From positions 310,001 to 374,000 of the forward strand of contig NZ_CP132333.1 in assembly GCF_030758935.1 (NCBI RefSeq): DNA of 64,000 nt, in the 5' to 3' direction. The notes under the pieces are model-generated. The model saw only the letters and a program-made list of their open reading frames with translations, did no database searches and had not been told where the DNA came from. Below are positions 44,373 to 52,917 of this stretch, piece after piece. Source of the stretch: Geothrix sp. PMB-07. Its GTDB lineage: Bacteria > Acidobacteriota > Holophagae > Holophagales > Holophagaceae. Each line of letters starts with the position of its first letter. Position 1 is the first letter of the stretch. The translations under genes were made by a program, and so were the position numbers.

Positions 44373-44630
44373 TCAGGCCTTGCTGTGCTCGGCGATGAAA
44401 TCCGTGAGCGATTGCACGGATTTGAAGGCCTTGAGGCCCGCGGCCTCGTCCTCGATCTTCACGCCGAACACCTGCTCGATGCCCAGCACCAGCTCCAGGG
44501 CGTCGATGGAATCCAGGCCCAGGCCCTCGCCAAACAGGGGGGCGTCGTCATCGATCTGGTCGGGGGTCATGCCCTCGAGCTTGAGGCGCTCGATGATCAT
44601 CTCTTTGACGCGCAGTTTCAGATCGCTCAT
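44373..44630 (-). CDS. Acyl carrier protein
   Basis: 85 residues. The phosphopantetheine site is [10 protein letters not shown] (Ser41), with DSI(D) instead of the DSL of fatty-acid AcpP; ACPs of aryl-polyene-like type II systems share this look. Acidic N-terminus, four-helix fold. It is the first gene of the ACP-dehydratase-KS-KS-SPOR run. Its start faces the nuoA start across 139 bp, where a TAGAAT on the minus strand (about 44662-44667) could be a -10. Confidence 0.92.
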   Translation of the reverse strand: MSDLKLRVKEMIIERLKLEGMTPDQIDDDAPLFGEGLGLDSIDALELVLGIEQVFGVKIEDEAAGLKAFKSVQSLTDFIAEHSKA

Positions 44631-44769
44631 GGGTTTCCCGGCAGAAGGGTGGAAGGGGCCATTCTAGCCTGGAGTGGGGCTGGCTGGTTCCAAGTGATCT
44701 TGACAGCGCCCGGCTGCCGCCAAAGGGCGCTAAGCTGTTTCTTCGCGGAATCCTCCGCCCGAGAGCGCC

Positions 44770-45150
44770 ATGGCCCATCCCGCATCGCCCTTCCTGTCGG
44801 TCCTGATCCTGATGTTGGTCGCCGCCGTGACCGCGGTTGCCATCCTGGTTCTGTCGGGCTGGCTGCTGCCCATGCTGAAGCCGAACAATCCCAAGGAAGC
44901 CAAGATGCGGCCCTACGAGTGCGGCGTGCCGCCCATTCAAACGGGCGCCCGGCACAAATACTCGGTGAAGTTCTACCTCACGGCCATGCTCTTCATCCTG
45001 TTCGATGTGGAAGCGGCCTTCCTGCTGCCCTGGGCGGTGAACTTCAAAGCCGCCCTCTGGACCTTCGGAGCCATGCTGAGCTTCATGGCCACCCTACTGG
45101 TGGGCTTCATCTACGCCTGGGGCAAGGGCGCCTTCGAGTGGGAGCGCTAG
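44770..45150 (+). CDS. nuoA: NADH-quinone oxidoreductase subunit A
   Basis: 126 residues, three membrane helices. The conserved loop RPYECGVPP and the [19 protein letters not shown] segment are the NuoA marks. It belongs to the membrane arm near the quinone site of complex I. First gene of nuoABCD; nuoB starts two bases after its stop. Confidence 0.96.
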   Translation: MAHPASPFLSVLILMLVAAVTAVAILVLSGWLLPMLKPNNPKEAKMRPYECGVPPIQTGARHKYSVKFYLTAMLFILFDVEAAFLLPWAVNFKAALWTFGAMLSFMATLLVGFIYAWGKGAFEWER

Positions 45151-45152
45151 AC

Positions 45153-45761
45153 ATGGCCGAGATGAACATCAACGATGCCGTGATGACCACTCGCCTGGAT
45201 GCGGTGGTCAACTGGGGCCGCAAGAACAGCCTGTGGCCCATGCCCTTCGGCGTGGCCTGCTGCGCCATCGAGTTCATGAGCATGATGTCGTCGAAGTACG
45301 ACCTCAGCCGCTTCGGTGCCGAGGCCATGCGCTTCAGCCCCCGCCAGAGCGACATGATGCTGATCCTGGGCACCATCACCAACAAGATGGCGCCGGTGCT
45401 GCGCACCATCTACGCCCAGATGGCCGAGCCCAAGTGGGTGATCAGCGTGGGCGTCTGCGCCTCCTCGGGCGGCATGTACCGCACCTACGCCACCCTGCAG
45501 GGCGTGGACCGGGTCATCCCTGTGGACGTTTACGTCCCCGGCTGCCCGCCCCGGCCCGAGAGCATCATCTATGGCGTCATGAAGCTGCAGGAGAAGATCG
45601 AGAAGGAATCCCTCTCCATGCGCAAGGATCATATCGAGCGCTTCTACGAGAGCCTGGCGCGGCAGGAATCCCTGCAGGCCGAGAAGGGCCTCACCAGCCA
45701 GCAGACCATCCGGGAGATGCTGATGGATGTCGGCGAGCGCGGCGTGGGCACGATTTTCTAG
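45153..45761 (+). CDS. nuoB: NADH-quinone oxidoreductase subunit B
   Basis: 202 residues from ATG at 45153. Carries the N2 [4Fe-4S] cluster: ACC (FGVACCAIE), VGVCASSGG and VPGCPPRPE cysteines are all present. The cluster passes electrons to quinone with NuoD. A C-terminal helical extension ([16 protein letters not shown]...) goes beyond the E. coli subunit. Confidence 0.96.
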   Translation: MAEMNINDAVMTTRLDAVVNWGRKNSLWPMPFGVACCAIEFMSMMSSKYDLSRFGAEAMRFSPRQSDMMLILGTITNKMAPVLRTIYAQMAEPKWVISVGVCASSGGMYRTYATLQGVDRVIPVDVYVPGCPPRPESIIYGVMKLQEKIEKESLSMRKDHIERFYESLARQESLQAEKGLTSQQTIREMLMDVGERGVGTIF

Positions 45762-45772
45762 GCGGGGCGCAC

Positions 45773-46273
45773 ATGATCCAAACCACGATCATCGAACACA
45801 TCGACGCACAGCTGCCTGGCACCGTCACCGACCGGCATGATTTCCGCGGCGACCAGACCATCGTCATCGCCAAGGAGAACCTCCTGGCCGTAGTCGACCT
45901 GCTGCACCGCGAGGGCTTTCAGCTGCTGGTGGACATCACCGCCGTGGACTGGCCCGAGCGTGAGGAGCGTTTCGATGTTGTCTACCACTGGCTGAACCTG
46001 GCCAGCCAGGAGCGCCTCCGCGTGAAGGTGCCCGTGGCCGATGGCCAGTCGCTGCCCACCTTGGCCACCCAGTTCAAGACCGCCAACTGGTTCGAGCGCG
46101 AGGTCTTCGACCTTTTCGGCATCCGCTTCGAGGGCCATCCCGACCTGCGGCGCCTGCTGACCTGGGACGACTTCCAGGGCCACGCCCTGCGCAAGGACTT
46201 CCCCCTGGATGGCGGCGATGTCTTCTGCATGGAAGGCTGCACGGCCCCCTATAACAACGGCGAACGGAACTAG
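45773..46273 (+). CDS. nuoC: NADH-quinone oxidoreductase subunit C
   Basis: 166 residues from ATG at 45773. The 30-kDa subunit signature WFEREVFDLFGIRFEGHPDLRRLLTWDDF is intact. It is not fused with NuoD, unlike E. coli NuoCD. Peripheral arm, no cofactor. Confidence 0.95.
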   Translation: MIQTTIIEHIDAQLPGTVTDRHDFRGDQTIVIAKENLLAVVDLLHREGFQLLVDITAVDWPEREERFDVVYHWLNLASQERLRVKVPVADGQSLPTLATQFKTANWFEREVFDLFGIRFEGHPDLRRLLTWDDFQGHALRKDFPLDGGDVFCMEGCTAPYNNGERN

Positions 46274-46279
46274 GGAGCG

Positions 46280-47485
46280 ATGACCATGGAATCCATCGCC
46301 ATGACCCGGCAGATGCTCGACGGCGACAAGATGATCGTCAACATGGGGCCGTCGCACCCCACCACCCACGGCACCTTGCGCATCGTGCTCGAACTCCAGG
46401 GCGAGACCATCACCAAGGCCACGCCGGAGATGGGCTACCTGCACCGCGGCGTCGAGAAGCTGGGCGAGAGCCTCAGCTACCAGCAGTTCATTCCCCTCAC
46501 CGACCGCCTGAACTACTGCAGCGCCATCATGAACAACGTGGGCTACGCCTGCGCGGTGGAGAAGCTGCTGGACATCCAGATCCCCAAGCGCGCTCAGCAG
46601 ATTCGCGTGCTCGTTTCGGAGCTGGCCCGCGTGGCCGACCACATCGTGTGCATCGGCGTGAACGCGGTGGACATCGGCGCCTTCACGGCCTTCTTCTACC
46701 TCTTCAAGCAGCGCGAGACGGTCTACGACCTCTTCGAGATGGCGGCAGGCCAGCGCCTGCACACCAGCTTCACCCGCATCGGCGGCCTCTTCCGCGACAT
46801 TCCCGAAGGCTTCGTGTCGGCCACGGAGCGCTTCCTGGTGGAGTGCACTGCCGCCATCGACGAGATGGAGCGCCTGCTCACCCGCAACCCCATTTGGCAT
46901 GACCGCACCAAGGGCATCGGCGTCATCAGTGCTGAGGATGCCGTGAGCTGGGGCTACACGGGCCCCTGTCTCCGCGCGGCGGGTGTCCCGCAGGACCTCC
47001 GCAAGGCCCAGCCCTACCTGGGCTACGAGACCTACGACTTCGACATCCCCGTGGGCACCACGGGCGATGTGTTCGACCGCTACCTGGTGCGCGCCGAGGA
47101 GATGCGCCAGAGCCTGCGCATCATCCGGCAGGTGCTGGATCGCCTCGAGCCCGGCCCCGTCATGGTGGACGATCCTAAGGTGGCTCTGCCCTCCAAGGAG
47201 AAGGTCTACACCCGGATGGAAAGCCTCATCCACCACTTCAAGCTCATCATGCACGGCATGGACATGCCCGTTGGCGAGGTCTACAGCGCCACCGAAGCCG
47301 CCAACGGCGAGCTGGGCTTCTACATCGTCAGCGATGGCGGCAAGAACCCCTACCGCATCCGGGTCCGTCCCCCCTGCCTCCCCATCTTCAGCAGCTTCGA
47401 GGAGCAGGTGAAGGGCGGGCTGATCGCCGACGCCGTCGCCGTCCTCGGCGCCATGAACATCATCGCGGGTGAGCTGGATCGCTGA
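46280..47485 (+). CDS. nuoD: NADH-quinone oxidoreductase subunit D
   Basis: 401 residues. MGPSHPTTHGTLRIVLELQGE, MGYLHRGVEKLGE and the C-terminal ANGELGFYIVSDGGKNPYRIRVRPPCLP identify the 49-kDa subunit that lines the quinone cavity. Its last 28 bases (including the stop) are the start of the 155-bp tandem repeat that follows. Usually nuoE follows next, but here it is about 3.5 kb away. Confidence 0.96.
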   Translation: MTMESIAMTRQMLDGDKMIVNMGPSHPTTHGTLRIVLELQGETITKATPEMGYLHRGVEKLGESLSYQQFIPLTDRLNYCSAIMNNVGYACAVEKLLDIQIPKRAQQIRVLVSELARVADHIVCIGVNAVDIGAFTAFFYLFKQRETVYDLFEMAAGQRLHTSFTRIGGLFRDIPEGFVSATERFLVECTAAIDEMERLLTRNPIWHDRTKGIGVISAEDAVSWGYTGPCLRAAGVPQDLRKAQPYLGYETYDFDIPVGTTGDVFDRYLVRAEEMRQSLRIIRQVLDRLEPGPVMVDDPKVALPSKEKVYTRMESLIHHFKLIMHGMDMPVGEVYSATEAANGELGFYIVSDGGKNPYRIRVRPPCLPIFSSFEEQVKGGLIADAVAVLGAMNIIAGELDR

Positions 47486-47947
47486 GGCGCCGAGGGCGGC
47501 GTGCGGGCGAAGCCCGCGGCCGGGCTTGGTGACATGAGCACGAAGCAGGAGCGAAGTGCGACTTTGCCGAAGGCGAAGCCCGAAGGGCGCCGCACAGGAA
47601 GTGCGGCGTCAGCATCATCGCGGGTGAGCTGGATCGCTGAGGCGCCGAGGGCGGCGTGCGATCGAAGCCAGCGGCCGGGCTTGGTGACATGAGCACGAAG
47701 CAGGAGCGACGTGCGACTTTGCCGAAGGCGAAGCCCGAAGGGCGCCGCACAGGAAGTGCGGCGTCAGCATCATCGCGGGTGAGCTGGATCGCTGAGGCGC
47801 CGAGGGCGGCGTGCGGGCGAAGCCAGCGGCCGGGCTTGGTGACATGAGCACGAAGCAGGAGCGACGTGCGACTTTGCCGAAGGCGAAGCCCGAAGGGCGC
47901 CGCACAGGAAGTGCGGCGTCAGCATCATCGCGGGTGAGCTGGATCGC
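47458..47947. repeat. Tandem repeat: three 155-bp units plus a 25-bp partial
   Basis: Units start at 47458, 47613, 47768, and a fourth partial at 47923 (ends ~47947). The start of each is CATCATCGCGGGTGAGC followed by TGGATCGC, which in the first copy is the 3' end of nuoD. Units 2 and 3 differ from unit 1 at a few bases (e.g. GAAGCCAGC for GAAGCCCGC). Each unit holds hairpins such as CGCCGCAC/GTGCGGCG. The period is not a multiple of three, so no repeated protein is implied. The rest of the 47486-48103 gap (about 47948-48103) holds only a leader with no feature I could name. Confidence 0.95.
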
Positions 47948-48103
47948 GAGGCTCCAGCCTGAGGTGCACAGCCTTTCGGCGAACGAAACGCGCAAGAGCT
48001 GGGGGTGCGCCCCTGTGCCCCGCCTGTGTGCACGGTTTTTATTTCTATCGCGTATCCACAAACAAGCCGATGGCAGCATCGTACCAATGGAACCCGCCCC
48101 ACC

Positions 48104-49345
48104 ATGACCAGACCACCTGATCTCCGCCAAGTGATCCACACCCTCTCCGACGCCCTGGATCTGGTGGGCGTGGATGACGTGGGTCATGGCAAACGGGTGG
48201 GTCTCATGGCCGCGGAGTGCGGAAGGGCGGCAGGGCTGGGGACCGAGGAGATAGCCCGCCTCTTCGACCTGGGCATGCTCCACGACATCGGGGTGTCCTC
48301 CACCCAGACCCGGCACAACCTCCTCACCACCTTCTCCTCGCCCGATGTCCAGGCGCACTGCGACATCGGCTCCGGACTGCTCTCCGGTTTTCCGCCTCTG
48401 GCCTCCTTGGCCCCAGGCGTGAAGCGCCATCACACGCCCTGGGTCCAGCTCGTCAAGGAGAGGGAAGATCCCACCGTGGCCTGGCAGGCCAACCTGGTCT
48501 TCTTGGTGGATCGAGTGGATTCCATGGCCATCCCCCACCTGAACGAGGGCAACACGCTCCTGCCCACGGCCGAACTCCGGGAGCGGATCCGGCAGCGCTC
48601 CGGCCTCGACTTCAACCCCGAGCTGGTGGCGCTCTTCCTGGAGGCTTCCCGATCCGATGCGTTCTGGTTCGCCCTGGAACCTGGCCACGGGCAGGCACTG
48701 CTGGAGGAACTCCGGGACCACCGCCTGACCTACGGAGCCACCCTGGATGACCTGAGGCGGCTGGCGGAGCTCTTCGCGAGGATCGTCGACGCCAAGAGCC
48801 CCTTCACCGCAGAGCACTCCCTGGGCGTGGCCGGGTTGGCGAGCCTGCTGGCCGAGAAGCTTGAGCTCGGGGAGACCAGCCGCGCCAAGCTGGAAATCGC
48901 CGGGCTGCTGCACGATGTGGGCAAGCTCCGCGTGCCGAACCACATCCTGGACAAGCCCGGCGAGCTGGATGCCGCCGAGCGCGAGATCATCAACACCCAC
49001 AGCTTCGAGACCTTCCAGCTGCTCCGCCACCTCCATGGCCTAGAGGACATCGCGGTGTGGGCGGCCCATCACCATGAGGAACCGGGTGGCGGCGGTTACC
49101 CCTTCCAGGTGGATGCCAGCACGCTGCCGCTGGAAGCGCGTATTCTCCGCATCGCCGACATCTTCCAAGCCATGGTGCAGGACCGTCCCTACCACCGGGG
49201 TCTGGACAAGGCCCAGGCCTTCGCCTTCATGGCGGATCTGGCGGCCAGGGGCCTGGCGGAAGCCCGTATCGTGGATCAGCTGGCAGCCAGTCCGGACGAG
49301 GCGATGGCCGCCGCCCGGGCGGGCCTGCAGCGGGTTGGCAACTGA
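48104..49345 (+). CDS. Two-domain HD / HD-GYP protein
   Basis: 413 residues. The first HD-type domain (residues ~1-200) has LGMLHDIGVSS but is divergent. The C-terminal HD-GYP domain is complete: FTAEHSLGVAGLASLLAEKL, LLHDVGKLRVPNHILDKPG and AAHHHEEPGGGGYPF. HD-GYP domains hydrolyse c-di-GMP. No receiver or membrane part is seen. It sits between nuoD with its repeats and the MarR gene. Start is ATG at 48104 because the frame upstream crosses the repeat region. Confidence 0.88.
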   Translation: MTRPPDLRQVIHTLSDALDLVGVDDVGHGKRVGLMAAECGRAAGLGTEEIARLFDLGMLHDIGVSSTQTRHNLLTTFSSPDVQAHCDIGSGLLSGFPPLASLAPGVKRHHTPWVQLVKEREDPTVAWQANLVFLVDRVDSMAIPHLNEGNTLLPTAELRERIRQRSGLDFNPELVALFLEASRSDAFWFALEPGHGQALLEELRDHRLTYGATLDDLRRLAELFARIVDAKSPFTAEHSLGVAGLASLLAEKLELGETSRAKLEIAGLLHDVGKLRVPNHILDKPGELDAAEREIINTHSFETFQLLRHLHGLEDIAVWAAHHHEEPGGGGYPFQVDASTLPLEARILRIADIFQAMVQDRPYHRGLDKAQAFAFMADLAARGLAEARIVDQLAASPDEAMAAARAGLQRVGN

Positions 49346-49434
49346 AGGGGTGCTTCGGCCCAGGAGCGGTCAAGGGTCGGTACTGGGGTTCGTTCGGACG
49401 GACATACCTCCGTCGCGGTGGGTGCCCGCCGACC

Positions 49435-49926
49435 TCAGGGGTTCTGAATCGCCTCCAGTTGTGCCCGATGGTCGTTGCGCAGGCGCTCCAGCAGGCTGAG
49501 CAGGGTATCCCGCTCCTCGACGCTGAGGCAGCGGTCCACCTGCTGGCACAGGCCGTTGTGGCGGCCGAACATCTTGGCCTCCAGGGCCAGTCCTTTGGGG
49601 GTGATCTGCACGCGGCTGCCGCGCCGGTCGGCAGGGTTCTCGCAGCGCTTCACCAGGCCTCGGTCCTCCAGGCGGTTCACCAGGCGGGGCACATCTGCGA
49701 AGCGGTAGATCATGCGGCAGCGGATGTCTTTCACCAGGTAGCCATCTTTGGGGCCGCCCTTGAGGATGCGGAGCACATTGAACTGCTGATCAGAAATGCC
49801 CTCGGGCTCGTAGAGGCCCTCGTCGAAGAGCCGTGCCACGTACTCGCGGGTGAGCAGCAGCGCCAAGGCCACTTCGTGGCCCGGCTCCAGCGGCTTGGTG
49901 ATCTGGAGTTCTTCGCGGATGTGCAT
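49435..49926 (-). CDS. MarR-family transcriptional regulator
   Basis: 163 residues from ATG at 49926 (AGGAG six bases upstream; ATG at 49941 has none). The winged-helix MarR domain is clear: ISDQQFNVLRILKG, DIRCRMIYRFADVPRLVNRLEDRGLVKRCENPADRRGSRVQITPKG. It is divergent from yceI; this arrangement suggests it represses yceI and itself through operators in the 113-bp gap. Confidence 0.88.
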   Translation of the reverse strand: MHIREELQITKPLEPGHEVALALLLTREYVARLFDEGLYEPEGISDQQFNVLRILKGGPKDGYLVKDIRCRMIYRFADVPRLVNRLEDRGLVKRCENPADRRGSRVQITPKGLALEAKMFGRHNGLCQQVDRCLSVEERDTLLSLLERLRNDHRAQLEAIQNP

Positions 49927-49967
49927 GACCAGCTCCTGCATCCAAAGGATGACAGAAAAGACCCAAA

Positions 49968-50025
49968 AAAGGTGTTGCAACTCTCGAAAAGGGGCCTAGA
50001 CTTCGATTCATGCCTAAACACCTTT
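49968..50025. promoter_or_regulatory. Divergent marR/yceI control region: promoter and inverted repeat
   Basis: For yceI: -35 TTGCAA (49975-49980), 16-bp spacer, -10 TAGACT (49997-50002). A 9-bp inverted repeat, AAAGGTGTT (49968-49976) and AACACCTTT (50017-50025), brackets this promoter. The wide spacing suits two half-sites rather than one compact operator; binding by the adjacent MarR protein is inferred, not shown. Confidence 0.5.
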
Positions 50026-50039
50026 CTTATGGAGGCCCC

Positions 50040-50615
50040 ATGCGCCACTCCTTCCGCACCGTTCTTGCTGTCCTCGCCCTGGCGGCTCTGCCCGCTCTGG
50101 CCGCCGAGGATACCTACAAGATCGACCCCGTCCACAGCGAGATCAGCTTCAAGATCCGCCACCTGCTGGCCAAGACCAGCGGTCGCTTCACCAAGTTCAG
50201 CGGTACCGTGAAGGTCGACACCGCCGACATCAGCAAGTCCAGCGTGGAGGTCACCATTGAGGCCGCCAGCATCAATACCGACAACGAGGGTCGGGACAAG
50301 CACCTGAAGGGCGCGGATTTCTTCGATGTGGAGAAGTTCCCCAACATCACGTTCAAGAGCACCTCGGTGAAGGAAGTGGCCAAGGGCAAGCTGGAAGTCA
50401 CCGGTTCCTTCACCCTGCACGGCGTGACCAAGACGATCACCTTCCCCATCACCAATGCGGGCACCCAGCCCGGCATGCAGCCCGGTGTCACCGTGGCTGG
50501 CTTCATTGACGGCGCCGTGACCATCAACCGCAACGACTATGGCATCAAGACCTACCCCGGCGCCCTGGGCGACGACGTGGCCATCGCGCTGAACATCGAA
50601 GCCGCCAAGAAGTAA
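50040..50615 (+). CDS. YceI-family periplasmic lipid-binding protein
   Basis: 191 residues from ATG at 50040 (GGAGG five bases upstream). Signal peptide (ALAALPALAAE), then the YceI barrel: YKIDPVHSEISFKIRHL, FTKFSGTVKVD, and HGVTKTITFPI. YceI proteins bind isoprenoids or ubiquinone-like lipids in the periplasm; some respond to stress. It is followed by the CDGSH gene after nine bases. Confidence 0.9.
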   Translation: MRHSFRTVLAVLALAALPALAAEDTYKIDPVHSEISFKIRHLLAKTSGRFTKFSGTVKVDTADISKSSVEVTIEAASINTDNEGRDKHLKGADFFDVEKFPNITFKSTSVKEVAKGKLEVTGSFTLHGVTKTITFPITNAGTQPGMQPGVTVAGFIDGAVTINRNDYGIKTYPGALGDDVAIALNIEAAKK

Positions 50616-50624
50616 GAGGCTCCC

Positions 50625-50867
50625 GTGAGCGAAGGCTTCCCCAAAGTGGCCGCCGAGCAGCCAGCCGTGCTCGACCTGGAGCCCGGGAGCTATTTCTGGT
50701 GCACCTGCGGCCTCAGCGCCAAGCAGCCCTTCTGCGACGGGGCCCACAAGGCCTGCGACATGCGCCCTCTGAAGGTGGAGATCCAGGGGGCCGGGAAGAA
50801 GGCCTTCTGCCAGTGCAAGCACACCAAGACGGCGCCGTTCTGCGACGGAAGCCACTGCGACCTCTGA
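50625..50867 (+). CDS. Dual CDGSH-type iron-sulfur protein
   Basis: 80 residues starting at GTG. Two CDGSH repeats: WCTCGLSAKQPFCDGAHK and FCQCKHTKTAPFCDGSHC. Each has the 3Cys-1His ligand set of a [2Fe-2S] cluster. Bacterial dual-CDGSH proteins are small redox or cluster-transfer proteins. It probably shares a transcript with yceI and ends in the terminator at 50882-50924. Confidence 0.9.
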   Translation: MSEGFPKVAAEQPAVLDLEPGSYFWCTCGLSAKQPFCDGAHKACDMRPLKVEIQGAGKKAFCQCKHTKTAPFCDGSHCDL

Positions 50868-50881
50868 ACGAGGCCGGTCCT

Positions 50882-50924
50882 GGCTGGGGGGCACCGGGTT
50901 TAGCCCGGCGCCCCCCAGCCTTTT
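50882..50924 (+). terminator. Rho-independent terminator
   Basis: Stem GGCTGGGGGGC...GCCCCCCAGCC closed further by CCGGG/CCCGG around a TTTAG loop, followed by TTTT. It separates the yceI-CDGSH unit from nuoE, which must have its own promoter downstream or a read-through. Confidence 0.88.
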
Positions 50925-50957
50925 CGAGATAAACTGGCCCCTCATGCGAGTGCGCCC

Positions 50958-51533
50958 ATGAACCATCCCCAGCCCCCCGAGACGTCGAACGAGCCCCTGG
51001 CCCCCGGCCAGCGGTTGCCCGAATCCGAGCGGAAAGAGCTCAGCCCCGAGGCCGTGGCCGAGATCCAGGCCATCATGGCCCGGTATCCCGACAAGCTCGC
51101 GGCCACGCTGCCGGCCTTGCACATCGCCCAGCGGGAGTTCGGTTTCGTGAGCCTTTCGGCCATGAAGGCCGTGGCCAAGACCATCGGCATTCCCGAAGGC
51201 CATGTCTTCGGCGTCGCCACCTTCTACACCATGTATCAGAAGGCGCCTGTCGGGAAATACCACTTCTCGGTGTGCACCAACATCAGCTGCGCCCTGCGCG
51301 GGGCCGCCCAGCTGCTGGAGAAGGTTTGCGAGAAGACCGGCGTGAAGCCGGGCGAAGGCCCCAGCGCCGATGGCATGTGGAGCGTGGAGGAAGTGGAGTG
51401 CCTGGCGGGCTGCGGCGTGGCCCCCTGCATCCAGGTGAACCACGACGTCTATGACGAGCTGGTGGATGAAGCCAAGCTGATCGAAGTTATGGAAGCTTGC
51501 AAACGCGGCGAATACAGGCCCTGGGCCCAGTGA
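50958..51533 (+). CDS. nuoE: NADH-quinone oxidoreductase subunit E
   Basis: 191 residues. The N1a [2Fe-2S] cysteines are CTNISC (C-x4-C) and CLAGC (C-x3-C), in the standard order. Typical segments ATLPALHIAQREFGFVS and VFGVATFYTMYQ are present. Forms the NADH-input module with NuoF, which follows by 13 bp. An N-terminal 25-residue Pro-rich extension is extra. Confidence 0.95.
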   Translation: MNHPQPPETSNEPLAPGQRLPESERKELSPEAVAEIQAIMARYPDKLAATLPALHIAQREFGFVSLSAMKAVAKTIGIPEGHVFGVATFYTMYQKAPVGKYHFSVCTNISCALRGAAQLLEKVCEKTGVKPGEGPSADGMWSVEEVECLAGCGVAPCIQVNHDVYDELVDEAKLIEVMEACKRGEYRPWAQ

Positions 51534-51546
51534 GCGGAGACGAGAC

Positions 51547-52917
51547 ATGGTAGCCATCCGCACCAAGCCTGATCACCACACCTACACCTTCCCCGGCTTT
51601 GGCTCGGAGAAGTTCCCGAACCTGATGCTCCGAGGCGCGGGCGACCTGAACAACTGGCACCTGAAGGTCTACGAGCAGCAGCACGAAGGCTACGCGGCCA
51701 TGAAGAAGGCCCTGAAGATGGAGCCCGTGGCTGTCACTGACGAAGTGAAGGCTTCCGGCCTCCGTGGGCGTGGCGGAGCGGGTTTCCCAGCAGGGCTCAA
51801 GTGGTCCTTCATGCCCAAGGACACGGCGGAGCGCAAGTTCACCCGCTACCTGGTGTGCAACGCGGACGAAGGCGAGCCCGGCACCTTCAAGGACCGCGTC
51901 ATCCTCGAGTACAACCCGCACCAGCTGATCGAGGGCATGATCATCGGCGGCTGGGCCATGCAGTGCCAGACCGGCTACATCTATGTCCGCGGTGAGTTCC
52001 TCTGGCTCATTGAGAAGCTCGAAGCCGCCATCCAGGAAGCCCGCGATGCCGGCTACCTTGGCAAGAACATCCTCGGCACCGGCTGGGACTACGACCTCCT
52101 CGTGCACCGCGGTGCGGGCGCCTACATCTGCGGCGAAGAGACGGCCCTGCTCAATTCGCTGGAGGGTCGCCGTGGCGAGCCCCGCGTGAAGCCGCCCTTC
52201 CCAGCGGCCAAGGGCGCCTTCGGCCAGCCCACCACCATCAACAACGTGGAGACCCTCGCCGCCGTGCCCCCCATCATGCGCATGGGCGGCGCCGAGTACG
52301 CCAAGATCGGCTCACCCAAGAACTCCGGCACCCGCATCTTCGGGGTGAGCGGCCATGTGAAGCGCCCCGGCATCTACGAGCTGCCCATGGGCACGCCCAT
52401 GAACTTCCTGGTGGAGGAGCTCTGCGGCGGCACTAGCACCGGCAAGAAGATCAAGGCCATCATCCCCGGCGGCGCCAGCTGCCCCATGCTCGACGAGAAG
52501 GACTTCGACGTTCCGATGGACTTCGACAACCTGAAGGCCCGGGGCTCCATGGGCGGTTCTGGCGGCCTCATCGTTATGGATGAGAGCGTCTGCATGGTGC
52601 AGGCCACCCTGCGCCTCATCAAGTTCTACGCCCACGAGAGCTGCGGCCAGTGCACCCCCTGCCGCGAAGGCTGCAACTGGCTGGAGATGATCCTCTACCG
52701 CATCGAGCACGGCGAAGGAAAGATGGAGGATCTCGACCTGATCACCAGCCTCACGCCCCGCATCGGCATGCGCACGTTGTGCCCCCTGGGCGACGCCGCC
52801 TGCGGTCCCGTGGACTCGGCCCTGCAGAAGTTCCGCCACGAGTTCGAGCATCACATCACCCACAAGACTTGCTACGCCAGCGGCTCCCGGCTGCTGTCCA
52901 CGGTGGGTGTGCACTAG
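51547..52917 (+). CDS. nuoF: NADH-quinone oxidoreductase subunit F
   Basis: 456 residues. NADH/FMN motifs LRGRGGAGFPAGLKW and NADEGEPGTFKDR, and the N3 [4Fe-4S] cysteines ESCGQCTPCREGC plus TLCPLGDAAC. Oxidises NADH and passes electrons into the arm. The stop TAG (52915-52917) lies in the target site of the IS481 element, which left the coding region whole. No nuoG follows; a terminator originally lay 11 bases beyond the stop. Confidence 0.96.
   Translation: MVAIRTKPDHHTYTFPGFGSEKFPNLMLRGAGDLNNWHLKVYEQQHEGYAAMKKALKMEPVAVTDEVKASGLRGRGGAGFPAGLKWSFMPKDTAERKFTRYLVCNADEGEPGTFKDRVILEYNPHQLIEGMIIGGWAMQCQTGYIYVRGEFLWLIEKLEAAIQEARDAGYLGKNILGTGWDYDLLVHRGAGAYICGEETALLNSLEGRRGEPRVKPPFPAAKGAFGQPTTINNVETLAAVPPIMRMGGAEYAKIGSPKNSGTRIFGVSGHVKRPGIYELPMGTPMNFLVEELCGGTSTGKKIKAIIPGGASCPMLDEKDFDVPMDFDNLKARGSMGGSGGLIVMDESVCMVQATLRLIKFYAHESCGQCTPCREGCNWLEMILYRIEHGEGKMEDLDLITSLTPRIGMRTLCPLGDAACGPVDSALQKFRHEFEHHITHKTCYASGSRLLSTVGVH

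Noticed and set aside
44700-44736. Consensus TTGACA as nuoA -35
   Set aside because: The nearest AT-rich -10-like hexamer (TAAGCT) is 25 bp away, too far for a normal spacer.
47458-47947. CRISPR array
   Set aside because: The whole 155-bp unit is repeated with no variable spacers, and no cas genes are near.
47501-48107. Repeated small proteins of ~60 residues in the tandem repeat
   Set aside because: The 155-bp period changes frame each time and no start has a convincing ribosome-binding site.
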